NCBI GenBank assembly: GCA_019022495.1
Contig: JAFEKR010000012.1
Location: 868,001-932,000, forward strand
Direction: 5' to 3'
Origin: Epichloe hybrida
Taxonomy: Eukaryota; Ascomycota; Sordariomycetes; Hypocreales; Clavicipitaceae
Length of the DNA: 64,000 nucleotides
Part shown: positions 42,454-53,182 of the stretch, piece after piece
Position numbering within the stretch: the stretch's first letter is position 1
Layout: each line of letters begins with the position of its first letter
Notes under the pieces: model-generated
What the model saw: the letters and a program-made list of their open reading frames with translations, nothing else
Database searches by the model: none
What the model was told of the DNA's origin: nothing
Made by a program: the position numbers and the translations under genes

Positions 42454-45357
42454 ATGACTTCCCGACCAGAATTGAAAGTCAGTGGGCGTCCCCGCCAACA
42501 CAACTTGCCCCCTTCTGCAGGGTGTTCGCTTCTGTTCTAACGGAATTGCACAGCTTGACGATGAAGGCGGTTTTATCCGTTTCTTCAAGTCACTTCCAGA
42601 TGTGGGAGAGGACACAGTCCGGATTTTCGATCGAGGCGATTGGTACACAGCACACGGCGGTGATGCTTTCTTCATTGCAAAAACGGTACTTTTCCAACTG
42701 GGCCCGCCGCGCACCCTATCAGTTCTAACACTTTGAGCCAGGTGTACAAAACCACGTCAGTCGTCCGACAACTCGGCCGAAACGATCACAGTGGACTTCC
42801 ATCAGTGACAATGACCATGACCGTGTTTCGTCAGTTTCTCCGCGAGGCTTTGTTTAAGTTGGGTAAGCGGGTCGAAATCTGGGCAAGTGCCAGCGGACGG
42901 ATGAATTGGAAGTGCGTGAAGCAGGCTTCGCCGGGCAATCTCCAAGATGTCGAAGAAGATCTTGGCGGTCAAATAGAATCGGCACCGATGATTATGGCAG
43001 TTAAAATCTCCGCCAGAGCTTCTGAAGCGCGAAATGTAGGCGTCTGCTTTGCGGATGCCAGTGTTCGGGAGCTAGGCGTAAGTGAATTTTTGGACAACGA
43101 TTTATACTCCAACTTTGAATCGCTACTCATCCAACTCGGTATTCGGGAGTGTGTCATTCAATTTGACAAGGGCGAAAAGGACAAAGATCCCGAGTTGGCC
43201 AAGCTAAGACAGATCATGGACAATTGTGGAGTTGCTGTCGCTGAGCGGCCTGCTGGTGACTTTGGCACTCGAGATATTGAACAGGATTTGGCGCGCCTGT
43301 TGAAGGACGACAAGTCCATTAATCTCCTCCCGCAGTCTGACCTCAAGCTGGCCATGGGCTCTGCTGCCTCACTGATCAAGTATCTCGGTGTGCTGCAAGA
43401 TCCTTCAAACTTCGGCCAGTATCAACTCTACCAGCACGACTTGGCGCAATTCATGAAGTTGGATGCGGCAGCATTGAAAGCTCTCAATCTGATGCCTGGC
43501 CCCCGAGACGGTTCCAAGACGATGAGCATTTTCGGTATGCTAAATCATTGCAAGACGCCTGTGGGAAGTCGGCTGCTGGCACAGTGGCTCAAACAACCCC
43601 TGATGGACAAGGAAGAGATTGAGAAACGTCAGCAGCTGGTGGAGGCATTCTTCTCTGATACCGAACTGCGACAAACGATGCAGGAAGAGCATCTTCGTTC
43701 TGTGCCCGATCTATATCGATTATCGAAACGATTCCAGCGCGGCAAGGCTAACCTGGAAGATGTTGTCCGTGCATACCAAGTTGTCATCCGATTGCCCGGA
43801 TTCATCGGCACATTCGAAGGCGTAATGGATGAGGCATATCGCGACCCACTGGACGTTGCTTACACCGCCAAACTGAGAGATTTCTCCGATAATCTCGGCA
43901 AGTTGCAGGACATGGTAGAGCAGACTGTCGATCTGGATGCACTTGACAGACATGAGTACATCATCAAGTCCGAGTACGACCAGGGCCTGCGCATTATTCG
44001 CAAGAAGCTCGATCAGCTCGATCGTGACATCAGAGCAGAGTTCCAAGAAGCTGCCCAGGATCTTGGCCAGGAAGCGGACAAGAAGATCTTCCTGGAAACC
44101 AGCCACAAAGTCCACGGGGTCTGTATGCGATTGACCAGGCAAGAAGCAGGTTGCATTCGAAACAACTCAAGATATCAGGAATGCTCTACGCAGAAGAATG
44201 GCGTATACTTCACCACCAAAAAGATGCAGTCTTACAGACGAGAGTATGACCAACTATCGCAGAACTACAATAGGACGCAAAGCAGTCTGGTGAACGAGGT
44301 TGTACACGTTGCATCATCATACTGCCCCGTATTAGAACGACTCGCTGGCGTACTTGCCCACCTGGATGTCATTGTCTCAATGGCTCACTGCTCAATCCAT
44401 GCACCCGAAGCCTACGTTCGGCCCAAAATCCATGCGCGAGGAGAAGGCCAGACGAGATTGATTGGGGCCCGGCATCCATGCATGGAGCTTCAGGATGATG
44501 TGCAATTCATCACCAACGATGTCGAATTCACAAGGGACAAGTCATCGTTCCTCATCATTACGGGGCCGAATATGGGCGGCAAGTCTACCTACATCCGCCA
44601 AGCGGGTGTCATAGCTCTCATGGCACAAGTTGGTTGCTTCGTTCCTTGCTCTGAAGCCGAGCTCACCATTTTTGACTCCATCCTTGCCCGTGTCGGTGCC
44701 AGTGACTCGCAGCTGAAAGGAGTCTCTACGTTCATGGCCGAGATGTTGGAAACGGCCAATATTCTCAAGTCTGCCACCAAAGAGTCACTGATCATCATTG
44801 ATGAACTTGGCCGCGGCACGTCTACTTATGACGGGTTCGGGCTGGCCTGGGCCATTTCCGAGCACATCATCAAAGAAATCGGCTGCTTTGCCATGTTTGC
44901 GACCCATTTCCATGAGCTGACTGCCCTAGCAGAGCAATATCCACAAGTCCACAACCTCCACGTCACAGCGCATATCAGCGGTTCCGGGTCGGACAGCAGC
45001 AAACGCGAGGTGACATTATTGTACAAGGTCAAACCAGGCATCTGCGACCAAAGTTTTGGCATTCACGTCGCCGAGTTGGTCCGATTCCCAGACAAGGTTG
45101 TGCGCATGGCCAAGCGCAAAGCCGATGAGCTGGAGGACTTCACCACCAAACACGAGGACAACGCACTGTCCTATAGCAAGGAAGACGTGGAGGAGGGCAG
45201 CGCAATGCTGAAGCGATTGCTAAAACAGTGGAAAGAACAAGTCAGCACCGGAGAGGAGATGAGTCAGGAAGAAAAAGTCGCCAAGCTCAAGGAGCTGGTG
45301 GCTGCTGACGCAAAGTTGCTGGCCAACCCTTTTTTCCAATCTGTCAAAGCCTTGTAA
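42454..45357 (+). CDS. msh2: DNA mismatch repair protein MSH2
   Basis: MutS homologue that pairs with MSH6 or MSH3 to recognise mismatches and loops. Exons 42454-42477, 42554-42685 and 42742-45357 join in frame to 923 residues. The 24-base first exon encodes MTSRPELK; the branch site TTCTAAC and the acceptor GCACAG precede LDDEGGFIRFFKSLP. Domains in order: mismatch-binding-like N-domain (VRIFDRGDWYTAHGGDAFF), connector, lever and clamp helices (FQRGKANLEDVVRAYQVV), and the C-terminal ATPase. The ATPase has Walker A GPNMGGKST (residues 660-668), SQLKGVSTFMAEMLE, Walker B/signature DELGRGTSTYDGFGLAWAI and the FATHFHELTAL box. The C-terminal helix-turn-helix (GICDQSFGIHVAELV) mediates dimerisation. 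Confidence 0.98.
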
Positions 45358-45970
45358 TGCATTCTCGGGGCATCTTCTTTGGGTTCTGACCAAAGCGTGT
45401 GCAATACTTGGACGTTGCGGATCTTGGGCGTTGGTGACACTGGACGGTGGATTGTATTATGTATATTTTCTTGGGACATGGGAGGATGATTTATACTATG
45501 AATATAGTAGTGCTCTACACTAGATGCCTACCAGCGCATTTGGAAAATGTAGGGTTTTTTTTTTCTTCCACACATTCTTTGATACTTGAGCACTAGGCAT
45601 GCTGGTGAAACGGCGTTATTGTAGAAGTAAGCATTGGTTACACATACCAGGTTCGCAGAAAACACAGGAAACATAGGACTTCGAATATGCATGCTAGTTC
45701 AAGGGCTCAAAGCAGGGGGCTTGTTGGCCTTCTCGTCGCCCTATTCCGAATTTGCATTCAACACTCCATCGCATGAGATATTTAGGCCAAAAAAAAAAAG
45801 CGCCCGGACTACGCATCTTGGAATGTAGAAGAGGGGCGCATTAGAAGAAGAAGAAAACAAGAAAACTCCAATTTCTAGTAGTGACATCTCTTCCTCCCGC
45901 TCCGGAAGAGGTATATATATGTCTCTGACGGGTAGCTCTTGATTCGCAGCATATTCCCTACTATACCCCT
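45358..45970. other. Convergent gap between MSH2 and the complex I gene
   Basis: 613 bases with A- and T-rich tracts (45555-45564, 45790-45799); no gene recognised. Confidence 0.55.
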
Positions 45971-46953
45971 TTATTGGCTGCCCTCGACCGTCGCGTTGAC
46001 AGGGTTAATCTCAAAACCGTACTTTTCCTGGATGCGCTCACGTCGTCGCTCCTCGTATCCAGGAGGCGTGATGCCTATTTGCAAAGCCAATAAGTCAGCA
46101 CAAAAAAAAAAGACATCATCACTCCATGGTAGCGCCTTGGGTCTTCCACTCAAAACCAGGCATTGAGGTGGGAAAAAGGGGGGAAAAAGGAGATAAAAAC
46201 GTACCTCGTCCCTCACCAATCTCAGCCACAGTTTGCTCAACAGGCAAACGAGTCGTCCGTCTCAGTCTCTCTTTGCGCTCGAATTCGTCGGATTCCTCTT
46301 TGAAGGAGTCGATGCGGCCGCCGAGGAAGTAGAAAGTGCCCTGAACAAGACCGACTCCGGCGCCGAGACCCATGACGACGGGCATTCGTCGAGCTGCCGT
46401 TGCACACAGAGGGGGGTTAGCCATGATGAATTCTCACAGTCGAAGCAAGTTCTATCCCACTTCGGGCCGGAAGGAGGAGAAGGAAAGGGGGAAAAAAAAA
46501 AACTCACACGGGAGACCGAGAACGCCTCCGCACATGAAACCACCAAAGGCGGCGGCCCAAGCGTCCTCTTTTTCGCGCAAGTTCATCGCAGTCCGGGAGA
46601 AGAAGGCATATGCAGCAGGTCCGGCGGCTATGAATAGCAACAGGAAAGATATAAACCCCCCAATTAGTAAGCCCTCGTTCCTGACAGTCCATTTCGCGCC
46701 TCAATTGGAACGATGGGATGGGGGGGGGGCAAGTCGTACCGCATATTCCGATGATGGGGGCACCACGGGTAAAGACGCCAAAGGCGCCTACGTTGCGCTT
46801 CGACATGGCGTTTCGGATGGACGCGAGGAACAAGCCAGCTCCCAGACCTACGGCCGCCGTCTTGAGCGTCTCGTCGAGAACATCGTGAGGGGAGTAGGGC
46901 TCCCCTGGGTATTCCGGGGGAGCCTGGCGGCTCGGCGTCGATTCGTGACCCAT
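45971..46953 (-). CDS. Complex I accessory subunit, NDUFA11/B14.7 type (Tim17-like fold)
   Basis: Membrane-arm accessory subunit of NADH:ubiquinone oxidoreductase in the inner mitochondrial membrane. Exons in coding order are 46953-46740, 46627-46508, 46393-46205 and 46074-45971; they join in frame to 208 residues. The protein starts MGHESTPSRQAPPEYPGEPY. Four Gly/Ala-rich membrane segments follow: TAAVGLGAGLFLASIRN, FTRGAPIIGIC into AAGPAAYAFF, AAAFGGFMCGGVLGLP and MPVVMGLGAGVGLVQGTFYF. The C-terminus has the family mark FERKERLRRTTRLPVEQTVA, then GITPPGYEERRRERIQEKYG. The second junction uses GTGAGT so that LPSRRMP is read. A TCACGTGA site lies 130 bases upstream. Confidence 0.88.
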
Positions 46954-47476
46954 GGCGACGGGAAATTTGACGACAACTGGGGCTGACGACGACGGAGGGG
47001 AGAGAGCTTCCTTTATTTTCTTAACTTGCTGGAGAAGCTCATCTTCGTCGATAATTAATGGGACCGGGGGGAGGTTGACGTCTCACGTGATTCGTGAGCA
47101 AAATGAGCGTCGCGGATTGGCTGACAAGGGGGGGGGGTCACCGCATGCACGTTTATGTTCCTTGATGAAAACTTGATAAATAAACATGTTTGAAAGAAAG
47201 AACAAAAGAGTGCTGGAGGCGACAATCGAGTCGCGATACACGAGTCCATGCGAATGGAATGAAACTTGATCAATGAAAAAAAAGAAAAAAAAGGCAGACG
47301 CTATATCATTCTTTCCAAATTGAAAGCTTGCAAAAGCTCTCATCACAATTTTCCGAGTCTCGTTCAGGGTGACGACGGCCCATCTCATGAGTTTTCTCTC
47401 TGCCGGACCGCAACAAGCCACCTCACGCCATCGACAAAAAAACACATCAACAAGTCTTTTTGAACCTGCTAGCACA
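46954..47476. other. Divergent promoter region of the complex I gene and TRM10
   Basis: 523 bases; includes the TCACGTGA palindrome and an ATTGG box near 47114. No gene recognised. Confidence 0.55.
47083..47090. promoter_or_regulatory. TCACGTGA palindrome upstream of the complex I gene
   Basis: Lies 130-137 bases before the start codon at 46953, nearly the same offset as the identical octamer before ATP2. Could also serve the divergent TRM10 gene. Confidence 0.45.
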
Positions 47477-48628
47477 ATGAGCTCAACAGCGGCAGACCAC
47501 ACGCTCGCCATCCCGGCAAACGAGGCGGAGGCATCACAGCCCCCAACGGACGCCGCGGCAGGAACCACGGCGGCCACGGGAGACGAGGCAGAGGCAGAGG
47601 CACCCAACATGTCCAAGAACGCGCTCAAGCGTCTCAGGCGCATGCAAGAATGGGAGGACGGGAGAGAGGACCGCAAGAGACGGCGCCGGGAGAAGCGCAC
47701 GGCCACCAAGGCCCGCCGGAGGGAGGAGCGCGCCGCGCCGTTGGTTGCTGCCAACAAGGCCAAGACGCCCGCGCAGCTCGTGCCCGTCTCCATCATCCTG
47801 GACTGCGACTTTGACGAGTACATGACGGACAAGGAGAGGGTGTCCATGGCAGGCCAGGTGACGAGGTGCTATTCCGAGAACCGCAGCCACAAGTACAAGG
47901 CGCACTTGTGGATCAGCGGATGGGGCGGCAGGATGAGGGAGAGGTTCGAGACCGCCATGGAGAGCCAGCACACGCGTTGGAAGGGCGTCGGCTTCGAGGA
48001 GGGCGACTTCTTGGCTGCGGCGGTCAGGGCCCGCGCGGCGATGAGGTCGGACAAGGGCGGCGGCGGCGGCGGCGAGATGGTCGATTCGCTCACGAGGAGC
48101 GCCGGAAGCGAGACGGAGGCGCGGCGGAGGACGGGCGACAAGGAGCCGTTCCCCCTTGCCGGGCCGTTGCCGGAGCTGGACGACCAGTACAGGGACGTCG
48201 TCTATCTCACGTCCGAGTCGCCGTATACGCTCGAGCGCCTGGAGCCCAACACGAGCTACATCATCGGCGGGCTGGTCGACAAGAACCGCGAGAAGGGGCT
48301 TTGCTACCGACGAGCTGTGGAAAGGGGCATTCGCACGGCCAGGCTACCGATTGGCCAGTACATGGTGATGCAGAGTCGGCAGATTCTAGCTACCAACCAC
48401 GTTGTAGAGATCATGGTCAAGTGGCTGGAGTGTGAGGATTGGGGAACTGCCTTTATGCAGGTCATCCCGAAGCGCAAGGGGGGCAAACTGATCGGGAAAG
48501 AGGACGGGGAGACGGCTACGGTCGAGACGGGGGCGGTAGGGAGCAAGGATGATGATGATGACCATGGTCAAAGCGAAAACGAGGGTGGTGAGACCGACAG
48601 GGCGAGGGAAGCAGACACTGCGGAATAA
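47477..48628 (+). CDS. trm10: tRNA (guanine-N1-)-methyltransferase at position 9, Trm10
   Basis: SPOUT-fold enzyme that methylates N1 of G9 (some also A9) in tRNAs using S-adenosylmethionine. Single exon, 383 residues from ATG 47477; the frame is open above it but lacks family sequence. The start is disordered and Ala/Thr-rich, then the basic NALKRLRRMQEWEDGREDRK helix typical of the tRNA-binding lead. The catalytic domain shows SIILDCDFDEYMTDKE, VYLTSESPYTLERLEPN, YIIGGLVDKNREKGLC and ARLPIGQYM, then RQILATNHVVEIMVKW. A Gly-rich, Arg-rich insertion lies in the middle and an acidic tail at the end. Divergent from the complex I gene and convergent with PRI1. Confidence 0.95.
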   Translation: MSSTAADHTLAIPANEAEASQPPTDAAAGTTAATGDEAEAEAPNMSKNALKRLRRMQEWEDGREDRKRRRREKRTATKARRREERAAPLVAANKAKTPAQLVPVSIILDCDFDEYMTDKERVSMAGQVTRCYSENRSHKYKAHLWISGWGGRMRERFETAMESQHTRWKGVGFEEGDFLAAAVRARAAMRSDKGGGGGGEMVDSLTRSAGSETEARRRTGDKEPFPLAGPLPELDDQYRDVVYLTSESPYTLERLEPNTSYIIGGLVDKNREKGLCYRRAVERGIRTARLPIGQYMVMQSRQILATNHVVEIMVKWLECEDWGTAFMQVIPKRKGGKLIGKEDGETATVETGAVGSKDDDDDHGQSENEGGETDRAREADTAE

Positions 48629-48930
48629 GTGAATAAGCAATAAAGTCAAAATATTGAAATGGCATGATGCTGCACCGAAAAGAAAGGAAAAAAACAAAAG
48701 CTGACTGGATGATGTCCCCTTGGACACGCCGCTAAACACTTGATGTAACAGAAATAGCAACACCTGAAGGAGAGAACAAACACATCTGTCGCCCGGTCCG
48801 GGAACCACCAGACTCGTTCTAAAATAGGCCATCATCATGATAATGCATCATATACCGTAGACTTGTTCCAACACCCGACGACCAACACCCAGCACCTGAC
48901 ACCCGACACCTACAGCTAATCCATCTCTGT
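48629..48930. other. Convergent gap between TRM10 and PRI1
   Basis: 302 bases; repeated CACCCGAC/CACCCAGC-like words at 48870-48910. No gene recognised. Confidence 0.55.
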
Positions 48931-50774
48931 CTAAAACTCCATCGGGTCTTCGTGCCTCTCCCTCTTGACTCGCACATCCTTCTCATCCTTCATGATCCCA
49001 TTTACGAACGACCTGAAGTAATCGACATATGGTTTGAGACTCGTCTTTTCCCAATCAGAGACGCCCTTGCTCTTATCGACGTCTTCTCCATCATCATCAA
49101 CACCATCATCATCACCATCATCATCATCCTTATCCTTCCAGGCATCAATCTCACCCAGCAATTCCTGTACAGTGGGCACGGCTAATGGGTCGAAGTCCTC
49201 GAGCTCCTTGATATCGATTGGCACGCACACGCGGCCAGTGCCTGGGTGCACCACAAACGGACTCTTGAGCAAATGGTTCAGTTTCTTGCTGACTTCGATG
49301 TCCAGCCGAGGGTACGTGTATTCGAGGACGATGTCTTGCTTGGCCTCGAGGAGTGCGCGGGCATCGAGGCTTTTGCTGGCGCCAGTCTTGGCAACGGCGT
49401 CTATATCCGCCCATTTTGATGTTGAAGCTCTTCCGGGAGCAGCGTCCCACTTGCGGCGGAGGGACTCGTTCAGATTTCGGTCGGGGAGTAATTGGAGGAG
49501 CTTCTCGAATCGCTCTTCTGTGCCCCAGGGGTTTTGAACCTCGAGCACATCCTCTTGGAAATGAGTCTTGAGAATTTCAAGACTTCGTCTGTTACGGGTG
49601 GTCAGAATTAGTCTTCTGGATAGTATGCATGAATGCAAAAAGTGTAATTTTTTTTTTGAGAGAGAGAGAAATTTGCGCAATTTGTGCAAGGGAAACGCTT
49701 ACGCAAGATGAGGGTGCAGCGGCCGGCGCACATTGACCTTTTTCCCGCTCTGCGCACCACCCTTGATCACTTCGAGATACCCAGCAACCGCTTTCCTTTT
49801 CTGGTCGTCTAGACCACGCACTTTCCTGTCGCAGACCCAAGCGTGGACACCGCGTCTTCCCGAGTACACCCACATGATGTGCTTGAAGCCAAAGTCTTCG
49901 CGCAAGGCCACATCCACCACCTTGATAGCCATGGTCATAAATCTCCAGCACTTGTTGCATATGTTGGCCTTGTCGCAACATGTTCGGATGTCGTCGTAGT
50001 CTGTCAAATCGATATCAAAGCACAGCTCTTTGGCAAGCGGCTTGAAGGCCGATGAATTGCGCAGCGTCTTGCGGTCTCGCGGGTTGGTGCTGTAGACGGG
50101 ACCTATTTCAAAACGCGAGGGCATCAAACGGAGGACATCTTTTCGCAGACTGGCAAACGGGGTTCTCATGTCAGTCATGAATCCCCAAAGGTGATCAAAG
50201 TCCCAGCTGAGGAACATGTACATACAGGTCAGCCGTGGCAAAGGATTGATATCGTAGGTAGGCATCGTTCTGAAGAGTGAATGCGAACTCTCGATTTCCA
50301 AAGTCGTTTGTCGGCGTCGGGCTATGATTGAGCCACTGGAAGAGTTGGCGCCATGGGAATAATCGTTGGTAGAAACTCCGCATCACCTCGGGGTCGGACG
50401 CCTTCATGGTGGCCGTTTCTCTGCGGTTTCCCATGTGAGTATCTAGCTTGGAGAACAGATGCGATGTTGCGAGGCAGATGATGGGGGCTCTTTCAGCCAA
50501 CTCACATTGGCGACGCTATTCTCGCAGGCGGGCTGGAGGGCTGCTGCTTAATCGGCGCAGAGCTGGGAAACTCTTCGTCGTCGGAATCTTGGCCGTCGAA
50601 GAGCTCTGTCAACCTGACGTTCTGGGCGGCGATGCCGTTGTTTTTTTTCTCAACATGGCCCTTGACATGGACGTTGTTGTCGTCTGCATCGTCCATTGGG
50701 TCGTCTTTAACGTCTTTGACGTCTTTGACGGCGCCTTGGGACGACATGGCCTCGGCGGGGATTGAATGTGGCAT
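48931..50774 (-). CDS. pri1: DNA primase small (catalytic) subunit
   Basis: Primase subunit of the DNA polymerase alpha-primase complex; it makes RNA primers in replication. Exons in coding order: 50774-50506, 50420-50226, 50149-49703 and 49588-48931, joining in frame to 522 residues. The N-terminus is acidic and disordered (FDGQDSDDEEFPSSAP). Core motifs are EVMRSFYQRLFPWRQLFQWL, NREFAFTLQNDAYLRYQSF, ELCFDIDLTDYDDIRTCC with the metal-binding DxD, the zinc-motif region ICNKCWRFM, and WVYSGRRGVHAWVCDRKVRG. Later come DIEVSKKLNHLLKSPFVVHP and a poly-Asp loop (DKDDDDGDDDGVDDDGED). A second ATG at residue 10 is an alternative start. Three MCB elements lie upstream. Confidence 0.96.
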
Positions 50775-50861
50775 TGGCAGCTCAAGATACTGAACGTGAC
50801 GGAGATCCAGGAAGTCGTTTCTGTGGTGTGGAGTGACTCGTGCGAGAGCTTGCGTGGAAGA

Positions 50862-50934
50862 ACGCGTCCAAACGCGTCAACGGGATCTATGTACTGTGTA
50901 CATGATAGGCCGAGGAACGTGTCACATGACGCGT
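50862..50934. promoter_or_regulatory. Three MCB (ACGCGT) elements upstream of PRI1
   Basis: Exact ACGCGT at 50862-50867, 50872-50877 and 50929-50934, that is 88-160 bases before the start. MCB boxes bind MBF, the G1/S activator that controls primase and polymerase-alpha genes in yeasts. Confidence 0.65.
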
Positions 50935-50971
50935 AAATTGATCCGCTGGACTCGGACCAACTTCCCTCGAC

Positions 50972-51004
<33 letters not shown>

Positions 51005-53182
51005 GCCACCTCGACAAGCCACCTCGGAACCCAAACTCAAGTCCAGTCCAGACCCTTCCATGGAACCCATCGTCGCTCAAGCCCCCATGACCATGTCAAA
51101 GTCGAGACCCAGCCATGAGGACCAGGCACATCAAACCGACACCGACACCGCCGGGGTTGGCTATGTATGTACGTATGTACGGACTACGGAAGTAATAATC
51201 CGTACTCCTCATGCAATATTAGCTGGGTCATCATCAACCTCATCAACCTCATCAACTTCAACCCCCAAACTGCCGTTCCCTGCACCGAGTTCCCTGCACC
51301 GAGGACAAACCCGCCAGGGCCCTGGAAAAAAACCGCAGACCTTTCCCGCCCCTGCACAGCCGCCCTCCCGTGCCGTGCAATGCAACCGCTCCTATTAGTC
51401 CCTGTCTCCCTTGAATCGTGAATGACTGACTTTGGTCCCTCGCCCTTCGTGCCTTCCCACTCAGACGTCAGACCCCAGCCCTTCCCGCTAGAAACATATG
51501 TAATACGGATATATGTAATACGGATGTACGGACGTAATCGAAAGCATCTGGACCTCTTTGAAACTGCCGCCTCGGATGCAGGTATGCCAGGGCCCAGGGC
51601 CCAGGGCCCCAGGGATGCGCAAAGGGAAAAAAGGGGGGGCGTTCGGCAAACCGGTCTCCCGTGATACCAACAAGATCGGTCGGTGAATTCTACTGGCTCG
51701 CGGGAGGGCCTAGATCGTCCGTAGACCAGAACTTGGTTTTTTGCTGTAATAATCCGTGATCCGTAATCTGTACGGAGTAGTCCGTACATACATACATGTA
51801 CACATACATGTAGAAATGTGGCCGCCGCCGCTTTTGGGTTTCCATTCAATCATTCAATCATTCAATCAATCAACCAATTGTTTCGTCATGTTTCCTCGGT
51901 CGTACTGTATTTCCCATGAGGACAGCCAGCCACTTTGCTTGCTAGGCGATCCATCTCTTGTCTTCTCCGTCCCCCGTGCAAAATCACTTCATACTCTGCA
52001 GGGCTCGATAACTCTGCAGGCCTTGTCCGAAACCATCCTCTCTCGGCCGGGAATAAATGAAAGCGTCTCGTGTCTTGGCCCCCCCCCCCCCCGCGCCTGC
52101 GCGCCGGTCCAGACCGTGATGGACTCCAGCCCGGAGCCGGGGTCCCGGGCAGGCGCATTGTAGGCGCCACAACCCAGTTCCGTACGGAGTACATATTACT
52201 CCGTGCTCAGTTCCTTTGTCCCTAATATGTACATACATATATACATACATGTATCACGTCCGTGTTACCCACCTCGCTTGCTGCAGCATTTGCCTGGCTT
52301 TGTAATTCTTTACCTCCTGCTTCCAGCTTCCTGCTTCCTGCTTCCTGCTTCCTGCGGTTTATTCCATGGCCCCCTGCTCCCTTTTTGCTTCCTCGGTGCC
52401 CGCCTATTATTACATGTCCAATTCTCTCTCCTCCTTTTTAGTGCCCGTCCTGAACTCGCCTTCCTAGCACTTTCTATCATGTCCTCCTGGCAGCTCCCAT
52501 CTCTCCCATCTCTCCCATCTCCATCATGTGCGGTGCGTATTTATTCACACTCAAAGCTGGCTCTTCGCTCTGAACAACGCAGCCTCTTATCGCAGGGTCG
52601 CAGGGTCGCAGCTTTCACTTCGTGCACAATCATCACGGTAAGACACGCACACGTCTTTCAGATGGTCTCACAACCAACTAGCCCAGGTTATTCTGGGCGT
52701 TTATTGATGTGAAGCGCGCATAAGCAGGTCTTTCAGAGATGGCTTTTCCATCCAGCACCCCCGGTTCTCCACGATGGCGTCATCTGATAATGAATCGTGT
52801 GGCCCAGACATCTCAAGGGTATTCCGTACTGCTGATCGAATCATTCAACATGTCCGAGCATAGTCAAGCGGCCCTCCAAATCAATCACACACAAGACTCC
52901 TCACCCCGTAACGTGCGCACACCGACCGGCGACGTATTACACTCGGAAGAGCACGCTTTCCAGCCCCAATCCTCACGTGCTGACCACAACCCACATAAAT
53001 GGGAGTAGGAAGGAAAAGTAACTCGACTTTTGCATTCGTCAACAAGCAGTATGATTACACCCCAATCGCGCAACCCTGCTCAGCTTTCGACAAGTCGGCC
53101 CCAGCCAAACATGAGGAGAAACGATGACGAACCGAGTCCGATACTTTGTGATTGCAACCTAAACATCACCATGTCGTCGTCA
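50935..53182. other. Motif-rich gene-free region between PRI1 and SKN7
   Basis: 2.2 kb without a convincing gene. It has a TTGA repeat, a tandem 15-mer (51496-51525), two exact TACGGAGTA nonamers (51771-51779, 52183-52191) inside dyads, a run of 14 C at 52079-52092, CTTCCTG copies (about 52318-52352) and CTCCCATCT copies (about 52496-52522). Reads of 89-169 codons here lack protein signatures. Confidence 0.5.
50972..51003. repeat. TTGA tetranucleotide repeat
   Basis: Eight perfect TTGA units. Confidence 0.9.

Noticed and set aside
52739..53008. An 89-codon frame downstream of SKN7
   Set aside because: Low-complexity, no domain, and in the motif-rich gap; nothing but length supports it.
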